64,000 bases of DNA from Henriciella sp. Its GTDB lineage: Bacteria > Pseudomonadota > Alphaproteobacteria > Caulobacterales > Hyphomonadaceae. The translations under genes and the position numbers were made by a program. Positions 52,618-62,496 of this stretch are shown piece by piece; the first letter of the stretch is position 1, and every line of letters starts with the position of its first letter. The notes below the pieces were generated by a model that searched no databases, was not told the DNA's origin, and saw only the letters and a program-made list of their open reading frames with translations. The stretch spans positions 1-64,000 of the forward strand of contig NZ_JAPYRE010000004.1 in assembly GCF_029936995.1 (NCBI RefSeq), given 5' to 3'.

Positions 52618-54854
52618 TGTTCGTCTCCAGATGTCGGGGATGTTGACGACGGTGCAGTCGCGTCGTCTGACGTGCGGACGAGATGGACCGGCCCGGTCCA
52701 GTTGATGGTCTCGCCGTCAAGTTCGATCGAGTGGTCCATGGAGGGGGCGAGCGTCTGCGCGAACAGCAGCCTGATTGCCTTGCCGTTGGCTTCGGAGAGC
52801 TCGAAAATATCCACACCATCAATGGTTGTGCGTGAGAGATTCTCGACCGTGCCTCCGTCATAGACAGTGAGCTCTCTGGAATTGTCGTAGACGCCATGTG
52901 CCTGATAGGCGGAGAAATAGGTGGCCGTTTCAGCTTCGCTGCGAAGGATGAGTGCCTGTTCGCTGCGCAGGTTATTGTTGGGATCATTCGCCCCGAGACG
53001 TGTCAGCACCGCTGTCATGGGCGCATCGACAAGAAAGTTCATCGTGTAGAAACGATCTTCAATCAGGATCGACAGGTCGTTCAGCGATCCGGCGGGTACT
53101 TCTTCTGCCTTAGCGGTTTTCCAGAGGTGCTGGTAACCGGCATCTTCGCCCAGGGGGGCGAGGTTACGGGTCGCATGATCGAAGGGAAGGCTGGTTTCGA
53201 TCAGCTGGCCCTTGAAGTGGACGGGAAGGTCATAGCTGTGACTGCCATCCGACTGAGCGCGGAAAATGTCTATCACGAAATGACCTTCACCTTCACGGTC
53301 AACCAGGGCCAGGGCACGCTGCAAATCGACGCCTTCGTGGGCGGTTCCAATCTCGGCGGCGGCATAACTGGCGCCTGGCGTGTCGTTGAAAGCGAGGATG
53401 CGGGGGGCATGTTCTTCCCCGAGCTTCCAGTCTGCGCCGAACTGGCTTGATTCATCGACAACAAGCGTATTGTGGGCGACCGTCTGCTTGGCCCAGCTGT
53501 CGTTCTCCGGCAGGTAGCGTCCGCCGTTCTTCGGCTCGACATTGAGGAAGCGCGCCGCGCCATAGTCTGCGACGATCTCATTGCCATTGTCGAAATAGAG
53601 CAGGCCGAGCCGGTCGAAGTGTCCGTGGCCGAGACCTTGCGAGGTCGCCTTGAAAACGACGGCCGCATTGTCCTCGTCTTCCTCGGAGCGCAGGATCATG
53701 AGGGCACCATTGTCACCTTCAGCGCCATCGCGGAGTTTCAATGTCCGGAACGGGAAGGGTTCGGCTTTGCCGGCTGCGATGGCTTGTGCCGCCTTGTGGC
53801 CGGCCTGCGTCGGGACGACAGTATCCTGCTGCTGTATAATGCTGAGCAGGCTTGGGTCTTCGGTGAGGTCGTAGGCGATCGCGAGCCCATAATGGAGCTC
53901 GGCTGTGTCGAGCCCTTTCTCCCGTATCGCATCATTTATCGGGAAGAACCGGCCAGCATAGCTGAGCTGTACGGTTGAGCGGATAGCCTTCAGGAGGACC
54001 TCGTCCCGGTAGGCGAAGATGTCCCGGTCCGGATCGTTCCGGTGGATCGCATCCGCAAACAGCACGAATGGCATCAGCGCATAACGCTGATAGTAAGGCC
54101 CTTCCGCGTAATAACCGTCCGGAGAGAAGAGAAGATCGATCTGGCGAAGGAAGCCCGCTTCACCTGACCGGTCGAGACCGAGCAGGGCCTTCTCGACCAT
54201 ATCCTCATCGTCGATGACATACCCTGTCATGCCGACGGCCGCGGCAGACCAGGTTCCATGATTGTGTATCCGGTCGAATGTCTGGGGGGAGCCCTCCGAC
54301 AGAAAGTCTGCCATTGGACGGATCAGCTGCGACTCGATCTCCTCGCGGGCCTCAGCATCGATATCGCCGCGGATCGCTTCATAACCCTGGATTGCGTAGA
54401 CAAGCCAGACAGCTTCATTCAGGCCCTGCCAGAACAACCGGCTCGGCGTTGAAGGCCGCACCTGCGGATGCAGGTCGAGCGTCGGGTAAAGTTCGGCATA
54501 ATCGAGCAGGATATCTGTCGCGAAGTCGCGGTATTTCTGCTCCCCGGTCACGCGGTAGAGCATGCCGGCATTGTAGATCGTCGTGCCGTTCAGCTTGTGT
54601 TGTTCATGGGTGTAGCCGCCCCCGGCGTCGGCCGGGACTGGGACAGGCACACCATCTGCCATGCGGGTGTCGATCTGCTGGCGAAGTTTCTCGATTGTCG
54701 CGTTGAATAGCGGGGCCGGCGCGGGGGCTGACGCCTCCGTTCTGGTGGAACTGGTCTGGCCGGTTGCCGTGCCTTCGGTGCAGGCGCTGAGTGTAGAAGC
54801 GCCCAGAAGCAATGCGGCCACCGAGGCTGAAGGAAGCAGGCTTGCGTGTCTCAT
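52614..54854 (-). CDS. PL17 oligoalginate lyase (exo-acting), lipoprotein
   Basis: 746 residues. A signal peptide with lipobox TLSAC (Cys25) suggests membrane anchoring, probably in the periplasm. The alpha/alpha toroid (about 50-370) contains Asn198-His199 in RIHNHGTW and Tyr254/Tyr255 in EGPYYQRYA. The heparinase II/III-like beta-sandwich follows with a histidine in GLGHGHFDRLGLLYFDNG. These match the catalytic Asn-His-Tyr-His of PL17 enzymes such as Alg17c, which release unsaturated monouronate from alginate oligosaccharides. The stop overlaps kdgF and the start overlaps PL6, both by ATGA. Confidence 0.93.
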   Translation of the reverse strand: MRHASLLPSASVAALLLGASTLSACTEGTATGQTSSTRTEASAPAPAPLFNATIEKLRQQIDTRMADGVPVPVPADAGGGYTHEQHKLNGTTIYNAGMLYRVTGEQKYRDFATDILLDYAELYPTLDLHPQVRPSTPSRLFWQGLNEAVWLVYAIQGYEAIRGDIDAEAREEIESQLIRPMADFLSEGSPQTFDRIHNHGTWSAAAVGMTGYVIDDEDMVEKALLGLDRSGEAGFLRQIDLLFSPDGYYAEGPYYQRYALMPFVLFADAIHRNDPDRDIFAYRDEVLLKAIRSTVQLSYAGRFFPINDAIREKGLDTAELHYGLAIAYDLTEDPSLLSIIQQQDTVVPTQAGHKAAQAIAAGKAEPFPFRTLKLRDGAEGDNGALMILRSEEDEDNAAVVFKATSQGLGHGHFDRLGLLYFDNGNEIVADYGAARFLNVEPKNGGRYLPENDSWAKQTVAHNTLVVDESSQFGADWKLGEEHAPRILAFNDTPGASYAAAEIGTAHEGVDLQRALALVDREGEGHFVIDIFRAQSDGSHSYDLPVHFKGQLIETSLPFDHATRNLAPLGEDAGYQHLWKTAKAEEVPAGSLNDLSILIEDRFYTMNFLVDAPMTAVLTRLGANDPNNNLRSEQALILRSEAETATYFSAYQAHGVYDNSRELTVYDGGTVENLSRTTIDGVDIFELSEANGKAIRLLFAQTLAPSMDHSIELDGETINWTGPVHLVRTSDDATAPSSTSPTSGDEQ

Positions 54855-57103
54855 TTGATGGGCCTCCGGTCATCGACGGAAATCAATTCATCCGGCCCGT
54901 TGTCGCCGTTCGTATTGCCGGAGACAGTGACCTGCGGATCGCCCGTTGTCTTTACGAGGTCTATTGCGCTGACACTGTCGAGATCATTGTCCGTGAAGGT
55001 CGTCTGTTGCACACCGTGAAGGCGCATGAGGGGCGCACTACCCTTGCCGACATCCTTGAAAGTCGAACCGGAAACTGAAACGTGCGGTCCAAACGTGCTC
55101 TCGTCGGTTCCGCCGCGATAGATCGAGACAACCGAGCCGCCGACGTCCTCAAATGTGCTGTCAGTGATGGTGAGATACTCGGCATTATAGATGCCGTAAT
55201 CGTCTGTCTCCTGGTCCAGCCTGAAGACATCCCCCGAGAAGTTCTCGAACCGTGATCCTGCGATGTCGATCCTGTCAAAGAAGGATCCTTTTCCCGCAGA
55301 GAGTACAGAAAATCCCCGATTGACGTCGAAATCCACGAAGTTGGCATCCTTGATGGAAACGAGATGATTTCCACTGCCCCCGCGCGGGGATGTGGTGACA
55401 AGAGCATTGCCAGACCCGTCCGGGGCACGGGCGCCCGAAAAGGAAAGGCTTTCAAGTGCAAGGGCGCCATTGCCTTCAAGGGCAAACAGGTTCGGGCGCA
55501 GGAACTCGATCTGAACCTTTTCACGCTCGCTGCCAATAATCGTCAGAGGCTTGTCGATCGTCAGAATTTTGGATTCGACATAGTTTCCGGGCGCCAGAAC
55601 AAGGGTGTCTGCTTCTTCTGCGTTCTCTAGAGCTGCAGAGAGCGTGTCCGTGCCTGGTGAGACCGCAATGCGCTGACCACCGTCGAAAGGTGCACTGGGG
55701 CTGGCTTTCGGGAACCAGCTAACCCCTGTCTTCTCCCGCGATACGCCGAAAGGCGGTGAAGCCCCGGCGTCATTCTGTGGCGCGAGCAAGCCTTCGTCCG
55801 AACGGTCCAGTCCGGCAGAGAGCTCAAGAAAACCTTTGCCGTTTGCAAGCGGTTGCGACTTCGCGATCACGTTGCCCGTGAAGGCAATGCCTGAAATATC
55901 GTCATGGACATCGAAGACTGTATCGTCAGCACCGACAATCAGATTCCCCTGGAATGACGAATTGACCGGAGTTGCAGTGCGTTCGGTGTCGGATCCCTCG
56001 CCGAGCTCGATGACGGAGACATTATCAAAGGTGTTGCCCTGAATACTGGCATTATCGACCTGATGGTACCGGTTGATTGGAGAATCGGGCACGCCATTCA
56101 TGATGACAAGCGCTCCCGAAAAGCCCGTGCCGGTCAGGTACTTGAAATAATTATTCCGCACGGTCTGGTCGGCATTGATGACACGAACGCCGCCCGTATA
56201 GGGCTTGTTGTTTCCGTCGAAGAAATTGTTCTCGACCAGTGTGCCGTTGCCGTGGCGCAGCGTCAGGGTGCCGCGTGACTGGTAGAAGGTGTTGCCGCGG
56301 AAGACGTTGCCGCCGGCCTTGTTGGAGATGATTTCGACTTCGCCGCTGCACCGGTCGAAATAATTGCCTTCCACAAGGGTGCCGGAGTGGGTGAGTGAGT
56401 AGTGGCTGGTCCCGATACGCAGCGTCTCGCCACCATTCGAGCCGAAGATGGGGCGCGGGCCGAAATAATTGTTCCGGATCTCGTGATTGTTCTCGCGGCT
56501 CTCCTCGCTGTCCAGCCGCACCGCCAGCGTTGGGCCTGAATTTGTCTTGCCGGCGAGATGATTGTGATCGAACACATTGTTCCGACCGTAGAGCATGACC
56601 CAGGTGTCCCGCTGAGCGCGGTCCGGCTGGCTGTATCCCTTTATAACGGTTTCGGTAACGCGCGAATTGTTTGCGAGATTCGAGGAATCCTTGCGGAAAC
56701 TGATTACTGAATCACGCGGTGAGTAGCCGTCGCGAAAGACCAGGCCCGACACAAGGAGGTGCTCACCCGCCAGGCGCAGGCTCGACTGTCCAGTGAGAAT
56801 GACTTCGCCAGGTGTCTGGGCGCTTAGCACGACCGGCGCGTCGGCAGTGCCCTGCGCCTCGAACAGGAGGTCGAAGTCCTCCCATTTGCCATTCGCCAGA
56901 ATGATTTCGGTGCCGGGCTGGGCCGCCTTGATGGCGCTTTCAGCCTCTTCCTGCGTTTGAACGACTGTCTGTTTGGTGGCTGAGTGGTCCGCATTCTCTG
57001 CCTGCGGTGTCTGGGCTGAAGCGGGCGCGTGCTGTGCGGCGGCACATCCTGCAAGAGCCAGTGAAATTGCGGTCAACGAAATAGAGCTTGCGCGAAAACG
57101 CAT
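54851..57103 (-). CDS. PL6 alginate (polymannuronate) lyase, two beta-helix domains
   Basis: 750 residues from the ATG at 57103, preceded by GGGAGAATTCAGG. The signal peptide has a lipobox-like LALAGC. The N-terminal parallel beta-helix (about 45-410) has PGTEIILANGKWEDFDLLFE, many NN-x-F turns, and the PL6 catalytic pair Lys in EIISNKA and Arg 21 residues later in TLTLRHG, the same spacing as in AlyGC. A second beta-helix (about 475-750) completes a two-domain PL6 of the AlyGC type. It cuts alginate polymer outside the cytoplasm, feeding the PL17 enzyme. First gene of the leftward alginate operon. Confidence 0.92.
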   Translation of the reverse strand: MRFRASSISLTAISLALAGCAAAQHAPASAQTPQAENADHSATKQTVVQTQEEAESAIKAAQPGTEIILANGKWEDFDLLFEAQGTADAPVVLSAQTPGEVILTGQSSLRLAGEHLLVSGLVFRDGYSPRDSVISFRKDSSNLANNSRVTETVIKGYSQPDRAQRDTWVMLYGRNNVFDHNHLAGKTNSGPTLAVRLDSEESRENNHEIRNNYFGPRPIFGSNGGETLRIGTSHYSLTHSGTLVEGNYFDRCSGEVEIISNKAGGNVFRGNTFYQSRGTLTLRHGNGTLVENNFFDGNNKPYTGGVRVINADQTVRNNYFKYLTGTGFSGALVIMNGVPDSPINRYHQVDNASIQGNTFDNVSVIELGEGSDTERTATPVNSSFQGNLIVGADDTVFDVHDDISGIAFTGNVIAKSQPLANGKGFLELSAGLDRSDEGLLAPQNDAGASPPFGVSREKTGVSWFPKASPSAPFDGGQRIAVSPGTDTLSAALENAEEADTLVLAPGNYVESKILTIDKPLTIIGSEREKVQIEFLRPNLFALEGNGALALESLSFSGARAPDGSGNALVTTSPRGGSGNHLVSIKDANFVDFDVNRGFSVLSAGKGSFFDRIDIAGSRFENFSGDVFRLDQETDDYGIYNAEYLTITDSTFEDVGGSVVSIYRGGTDESTFGPHVSVSGSTFKDVGKGSAPLMRLHGVQQTTFTDNDLDSVSAIDLVKTTGDPQVTVSGNTNGDNGPDELISVDDRRPIK

Positions 57104-57284
57104 CCTGAATTCTCCCTGCTCACCGTTCATGTGCGGCGTTTGAGGGAACGCTATCCGGTCGAGATAAAATGTCAACCAGTTATGCAGTCCAATTATAAGG
57201 ATTGTTGAATTTGAGGAAAATATAGGAACATGCAGAATAGTAAAGTATGCTGTATTATATGAAAAAAATTATCAATAAAGCATA

Positions 57285-57353
57285 TTGGTCCTACCATTTA
57301 TGCTAATTAATTAGACCAAATTGGTTGACTTAAGGTTCTGCTCTAGCTACTCC
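57285..57353. promoter_or_regulatory. Candidate GntR operators and promoter between PL6 and the alginate TonB receptor
   Basis: TTGG-TCCT-ACCA (57285-57296) has the same TTGG-N4-ACCA pattern as the dyad in front of the GntR gene (60599-60610). CTAATTAATTAG (57303-57314) is a 12-bp palindrome, and ACCAA-A-TTGGT (57315-57325) follows it. TTGACT (57325-57330) could be a -35 for the rightward receptor gene, with a weak TACTCC 17 bp later. Consistent with repression of both divergent transcripts by the FadR-type regulator. Confidence 0.5.
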
Positions 57354-57406
57354 CCGAAGCAATTGAGGCCCTAAATGGGTCCATTTGCCATCCGAGGGAG
57401 GAAAAA

Positions 57407-60400
57407 ATGGCGCGAAAGCACGTTAAAACTGCGACTCCGTTTTCCAGTGCTGCTTTTAGGGCAGGGCTTCTGTGTACCGTTATCATGCCAATGTCGGCCG
57501 TGGCGTTTGCGCAGGAGGAAACCGAGACAGTGCCGGAGCAGGTCACTGAAGAAGAATCGCGGCAGGATGTCGTTGTCGTCAAAGGGATTCGCTCTTCTCT
57601 TGCCAATGCGCTTCAGGAAGAGCGCTCGGCCAGCAACCTGGTTGAAGTCATTCAGGCTGAAGATATTGGCAAGCTGCCGGACCAGAACCTGGCGGAAGTT
57701 CTTGAGAATGTCACAGGCGTTCAGATCACGCGTGAGGCAGGTGTCGGCACAGGCGTCCAGATCCGCGGCACCAACGCTAACCGTACTGAGATAAACGGTG
57801 TATCCACAGTAGGCTCAGGCGCGGGCCGCAGCGGTATTGATTTCGAAGATGTCTCCGCAGCGATTATTGCTGCCGTTGAGGTCACGAAAGCCCCCGAAGC
57901 AAAGACCGTTGAAGGGTCTGTCGGCGGTACCATCAACCTGCGCACGATCCGTCCACTCGATCTTGATGATATGCTGTTGAACCTGCGTCTTCAGGGCGAG
58001 GACAGCAGTCTGACAACAGACGGCATTACGCCCAGGGTTTCAGGTGCATTCGGTAACAAGTGGCAAAGTGCCTCCGGACAGGAGTTCGGGGTTGTCGTGA
58101 GTGGCAGCTATTCCGAACAGGATGTGACAGCCTTCCGCCCGCGTGCCGACCGTGACAATCTCATAGCTTCTGACGGTGGCGCAGCCAGCGCGCAGGATTT
58201 TGACTTCCTGCCAATCCAGTTCCTGAACCAGGATTATGACAATTTCGAATATGAGACCATCAATCTGGCCGGGACCGTGGAATGGGCACCGACGAATAAT
58301 GTCGAGATCTATTTTGATGCGATCTACAACGACCAGGAGCGCCGCCAGGAAAGTTCTCGCGTGCAGGCTTCGGGCGTCAGCAGCCTCGCTGATGTATCGG
58401 TTCCGGACTCTTTCGAGACAGTCAATTTCGGCACGCTGAACGGCGCGAATGGTCCCCAGGAGCTTGGCAGTATCCAGGCGGCGCAGAAGGGGACAATCGG
58501 CGTAAATCTGGCCAATGATGACGATGACCCGAACCTGCGCCTGTCGTCCGATACAAACTCGCGGCTGACGGAAAGCATCATTCTCAGGCTCGGAACCGAC
58601 TGGCAGATCACTGACAGGCTTTCAAGCCAGTTCGAAGTGTCCTCGTCATCTTCGGACTCCACAACGCCCAGCTTCAATACAACGCTGAACTTCATCAACC
58701 CGAATACGCCTCTGGATGCAGGCGGGGGCAATGATAACAGCACGCCTTTCGTTTACGATCTGAGTGGAGGCTCTCTCGCCTTCGCCGTCGCGCAGGATGC
58801 CCCGTTCGGACCAACCACCGAGCAGCTGCTCGACCCTGCCAATGTTGTTCTACGTGATGTGAACATTGGTCAGGACATAGCCGAGAACCGGGAAGACGCG
58901 TTCCGGGCCGATTTTACGTACGATCTGGTCGATAGTGGCTTTCTCGGAAATGTCTTCACCTCCGTGCAGGCAGGCTACCGTTTTAACAAGACGACCAGCC
59001 TTCGCGACCAGATTCGCTCGAATGTCGGCCTGAGACAGATGTCCGACAGCCCAAGGGGCGACCTCTTTGCTGATCTCCTCGTAAAGGGCCCTGACAATTT
59101 TGGCGATGCAGATGGCAGGTCGCTTTTCGTCTCCGATTTCCTGCTCATTGATCCGGAGCTGGCCGCATCCAACCCTGACCGCGTGCTGGAAAAGCTGAAT
59201 GAGGCCATTGCTGCCCATGGTGGATCCCAGCCCATCGACTCGCCGACATCCAGCCAGAGTGCGTTTTTCGACATTGAGGAGAAAACGCACGCGGTCTATG
59301 CGCAAGCCAATTTCGAGTATGGCATCTTCCGCGGCAATGCAGGCCTGCGCTATGTTGAAACCGATGTGTCTTCCGTCGGGAATACCATTCTGAACGGTGA
59401 AACAACGCAGGTGACAACATCTGGCGGTTACGATTTCCTGCTGCCCCGTTTCAACCTGGTCGCAAACCCGATCGAGGACGTGCAGGTGCGTCTGGGGTGG
59501 AGCCAGGATATCCGCCGCCCCAACTTTGATGACCTTTCGACGTCACGCACATTCAGCACGAGCCCCAATCCGCCAGTCCAGCTGGGTAATCCGGGCCTGA
59601 AACCGGAGAAGGTCGACTCGTTCGACATCGCCGCCGAATGGTATTTCGCACCTTCAGCTGTGGTCAGTGTTGGCTACTTCAACAAGAAACGCACGGACCT
59701 TATCGTGAACCAGCAGGAGGACCCGTTCGAGGATCCGAACACCGGGTTCCGTGATACTTCGGCGCCTTGTGAAGAAGGTGGTATCTTCAACCCTATCGCT
59801 GACCCGAATGTGTTTGCACCAAGCGGAACACCGGTCGGTATCTGCGTCCCGGTTGCGATGCCTGTTAACGACACAGGAGAAACAACGCAGGAAGGTATTG
59901 AATTCGCGTTCCAGTACGACCTTTCCGACTGGGAAGACGAAATGGGCAGCTTCGGCTGGGCTTCCGGCTTCGGCGTCCTCGCCAACTATACACATCAGGA
60001 GTTCTCTGGCGGTGAGACGGTCAACACCGCGACGAGCCGTGCAGACCAGGTGTTCGATGCGCTTGGCGCGGATACGCCTGTGACCTTCCAGCAGCCGCTG
60101 ATCGACCTGTCCGAGAACGCTTACAATGCGACACTCTACTATGAGAAGTACGGCCTTTCAGCCAGGGCCCGCTATACGTGGCGTGACGCATACCGCTCGA
60201 CCGATTTTGGCAGTACCTCCAGCTTCCCCTGGGGTTTCCCGGTTGTTCAGGACGCCAGGGGGCAGCTCAATGCCAGCATCAATTACGATCTGACCGAGAG
60301 GATCAATATCGGGATTGAGGCGGTGAATATCACTGAGTCCGAGGTCAAGCAGTATTGTGTCAATGAGGGTGCGCTTCTTTGCTTCCAGGGGCTTACGGAC

Positions 60401-60436
60401 CGCCGCATCATCTTTGGCGCGAGCTACAACTTCTAG
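57407..60436 (+). CDS. TonB-dependent receptor for alginate oligosaccharides (SusC-like, proteobacterial type)
   Basis: 1009 residues. A strong GAGGGAGG ribosome site precedes the ATG. The signal peptide ends near VAFAQ-EE. A TonB box (QDVVVVKGIRSSLANALQEE) leads into the plug (EDIGKLPDQNLAEVLENVTG, QITREAGVGTGVQIRGTNAN, AAVEVTKAPEAKTVEGSVGG) of the carbohydrate-linked TonB receptor family common in Caulobacter and Xanthomonas. The barrel ends ...LTDRRIIFGASYNF with terminal Phe. Divergent from PL6/PL17 genes and next to the GntR regulator, it almost certainly imports alginate oligosaccharides through the outer membrane. Confidence 0.92.
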   Translation: MARKHVKTATPFSSAAFRAGLLCTVIMPMSAVAFAQEETETVPEQVTEEESRQDVVVVKGIRSSLANALQEERSASNLVEVIQAEDIGKLPDQNLAEVLENVTGVQITREAGVGTGVQIRGTNANRTEINGVSTVGSGAGRSGIDFEDVSAAIIAAVEVTKAPEAKTVEGSVGGTINLRTIRPLDLDDMLLNLRLQGEDSSLTTDGITPRVSGAFGNKWQSASGQEFGVVVSGSYSEQDVTAFRPRADRDNLIASDGGAASAQDFDFLPIQFLNQDYDNFEYETINLAGTVEWAPTNNVEIYFDAIYNDQERRQESSRVQASGVSSLADVSVPDSFETVNFGTLNGANGPQELGSIQAAQKGTIGVNLANDDDDPNLRLSSDTNSRLTESIILRLGTDWQITDRLSSQFEVSSSSSDSTTPSFNTTLNFINPNTPLDAGGGNDNSTPFVYDLSGGSLAFAVAQDAPFGPTTEQLLDPANVVLRDVNIGQDIAENREDAFRADFTYDLVDSGFLGNVFTSVQAGYRFNKTTSLRDQIRSNVGLRQMSDSPRGDLFADLLVKGPDNFGDADGRSLFVSDFLLIDPELAASNPDRVLEKLNEAIAAHGGSQPIDSPTSSQSAFFDIEEKTHAVYAQANFEYGIFRGNAGLRYVETDVSSVGNTILNGETTQVTTSGGYDFLLPRFNLVANPIEDVQVRLGWSQDIRRPNFDDLSTSRTFSTSPNPPVQLGNPGLKPEKVDSFDIAAEWYFAPSAVVSVGYFNKKRTDLIVNQQEDPFEDPNTGFRDTSAPCEEGGIFNPIADPNVFAPSGTPVGICVPVAMPVNDTGETTQEGIEFAFQYDLSDWEDEMGSFGWASGFGVLANYTHQEFSGGETVNTATSRADQVFDALGADTPVTFQQPLIDLSENAYNATLYYEKYGLSARARYTWRDAYRSTDFGSTSSFPWGFPVVQDARGQLNASINYDLTERINIGIEAVNITESEVKQYCVNEGALLCFQGLTDRRIIFGASYNF

Positions 60437-60595
60437 GGAATAGCCGACAGGCAGGGTCATGCGGCCAGAACAGGCAGGGTGGTTTGGTTCTGACTGTCGG
60501 ATTTCGGACGGATACCAGATATGAATACGGGCAGGGGGCATCGGTGGATTTCCCGGTGCTCTTGCCCGATTTGCCATAATGCTGTGAAAGCGAAA

Positions 60596-60656
60596 AAATT
60601 GGACAGACCAATTTGTCAGCCTTTGTTCTGGTGTGTATAGTGACGGATATTCGTCA
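60596..60656 (+). promoter_or_regulatory. Promoter and overlapping operator of the GntR gene
   Basis: A -35 TTGTCA (60613-60618) and -10 TATAGT (60636-60641) are spaced by 17 bp. The perfect dyad AAATTGG-N5-CCAATTT (60596-60614) overlaps the -35. A second dyad TGACG-N6-CGTCA (60641-60656) sits at the expected start of transcription. The first fits FadR-subfamily operators and is shared with the alginate divergent region, implying autoregulation. Confidence 0.65.
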
Positions 60657-60703
60657 CCCGACTCAGCCCAACGGCTGAATGTCAAAGAGGACTTGCGATC
60701 ATC

Positions 60704-61450
60704 ATGACTGAAAAGCGTCTCTACCAGACAGTCGCCCGATCCATTCTTGATATGATTGAGTCAGGCTCCTATCCGCCCGGAACACGCCTGCCGGGAGAAA
60801 GGGAGCTTGCTGAACGGTTCGATGTCAGCCGCGTGGTCGTTCGGGAAGCCGAGATTTCGCTTGAGGCGCTGGGCCGTGTGGAGATCAAGGTGGGATCCGG
60901 TGTTTATGTCCGTGATCCTGTCGCCATGACGGGCTTGGCCCTGCCGAGAGTGACGCCATTTGAGCTGACCCAGACACGGCTTCTTTTCGAATCCGAATGT
61001 GCAGCACTTGCGGCGACAATGATCACCGATGAGCAGATTGCCGGGCTGGAAGCGACGATCGAGCGAATGAAGACTGCGCCCCACGATACGGATGACGGGG
61101 AGGCGGCGGACCGGGATTTTCACCTGCAGATCGCGCAGGCAACGGACAATGAAGCCAATGTTTTCTTCCTGAAGACGCTCTGGCGGATGCGTACGGAAAT
61201 CGACCCCGTAAAGCGCGTTTACTCGGCTGTATGCCATGCCGATACCTCGCACAGGGTCAACGAACATTCAGAAGTGCTTGAAGCTTTGCGAGCACGTGAT
61301 CCCGGTGCGGCCAGGATTGCCATGCGTGGACACTTCTCGAGATTGCTTGAGGCACTGCTTGACGCATCCGAGCGCCAGGCGATCGAGGATGCGCGCCGCC
61401 GGTCAATCGAGAACCGGGAACGTTTCCTCAAGTCGGCGATTGGAGCGTGA
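60704..61450 (+). CDS. GntR-family (FadR subfamily, FCD domain) regulator of the alginate locus
   Basis: 248 residues. The N-terminal winged helix contains SGSYPPGTRLPGERELAERF, DVSRVVVREAEISLEALGRV and KVGSGVYV. The C-terminal all-helical FCD domain has TQTRLLFESECAALAATMIT, DRDFHLQIAQATDN and HSEVLEALRARDPGAARIAM, with Asp/His positions (D-x-x-F-H, E-H-S-E-V) that bind metal and an acid ligand. Related regulators in uronate loci are repressors released by KDG or KDPG. The promoter carries a matching dyad. Acts on its own gene and probably both alginate transcripts. Confidence 0.9.
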   Translation: MTEKRLYQTVARSILDMIESGSYPPGTRLPGERELAERFDVSRVVVREAEISLEALGRVEIKVGSGVYVRDPVAMTGLALPRVTPFELTQTRLLFESECAALAATMITDEQIAGLEATIERMKTAPHDTDDGEAADRDFHLQIAQATDNEANVFFLKTLWRMRTEIDPVKRVYSAVCHADTSHRVNEHSEVLEALRARDPGAARIAMRGHFSRLLEALLDASERQAIEDARRRSIENRERFLKSAIGA

Positions 61451-61569
61451 GTGACGTTTCCCACTCCCGCAGGGGGAAGACGAAGCTGGGCATGCGATCT
61501 TACGATGTGCCTGAACGGAGCATGAGCTGTCGCGCGCTTAACAGGCCGTGGAAGCAGGCGTTCGCATCC

Positions 61570-62325
61570 TTAAAAGGCATACTTGCTTGGCGGGACGCCA
61601 AAAGCTCTCTGGAACATTGCACAAAACGCGCTGGCGCTGTCGTAGCCCACATCAAGCGCCACCGTTGTCACTGCTGAGCTTGTCGACAGCATCGAGAGCG
61701 CTTCCAGTAGCCGCACCTGTTGGCGCCACACCGCTACGCCCATGCCGGTTTCGCGTTTGAATGCGCGGGTGAATGAACGTCGGCTCATGCCTGCCAGTTC
61801 GGCCCATTCATTGATGTCGCGCTAGTCTGCGGGGTCTTCCAGCATCTGCCGGCAGACCCGTACAAGCCGCCTGTCATTCGGCATGGGGGCGGCGTAGGGA
61901 ATCTTGGGGGAGGCAAGCATTTCGCTGATCATCAGGTCGACGATCTGGTTGCCACGTGCATCCAGTGTTTCCTCAAGCGGAAACTGCGTCACCTCGATGA
62001 TCAGGGCTTTCAGCAACTGGCTGACTTCCACGATATGGCAGTCGGGATCATCGCGCTCATACTTTGGATCAATGTAGAGCGATCTGAGCGAGACTGGCCC
62101 GCGGCAGGAAACCTCATGTGTCACACCGCTTGGTATCCATACAGCGCGCTGGGGCGGAATGACATAGCTGGTCTTGTCGGTGACCACGGACATCACACCG
62201 GAAGAGGCGTAGAGAAGCTGGATCCGGTCATGTGTGTGTGCAGGGTCGGTAAAACCGGCCGGATACTCGTCGGCCAGCCCGACAACTGGCCGACAGCTGA
62301 GATCAATATCGAATGTTCTTTTCAT
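61570..62325 (-). pseudogene. AraC-family regulator interrupted by one in-frame TAG
   Basis: From the ATG at 62325 (preceded by GCGAGGACG) an AraC-type protein runs through a cupin-like sensor domain (FTDPAHTHDRIQLLYASSG, ERAVWIPSGVTHEV-like) and stops at TAG 61822-61824 after LEDPAD. The same frame continues at once with RDINEWAELAGMSRRSFTRA, FKRETGMGVAVWRQQVRLLE and VALDVGYDSASAFCAMFQRA to the end at 61570, a full two-helix AraC DNA-binding domain. Total would be about 251 residues. One base change (TAG to CAG or TGG) restores the gene, so this is a recent null, a sequencing error or readthrough. Convergent with the GntR gene. Confidence 0.8.
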
Positions 62326-62496
62326 AGCGTCCTCGCAGGACTTGCCTTTGATGCTGCAAAGGGTGCCAAGCGACAGAAATATAACAAGCACAACATAGCC
62401 AATGTGGCCCGATATAGCAAAACTATGACCTAATATAACTTATCAGGCCAAAAACCAGGCAGGAAAGAGCGATTACGAGGCAGGGGGCACGCTGCT

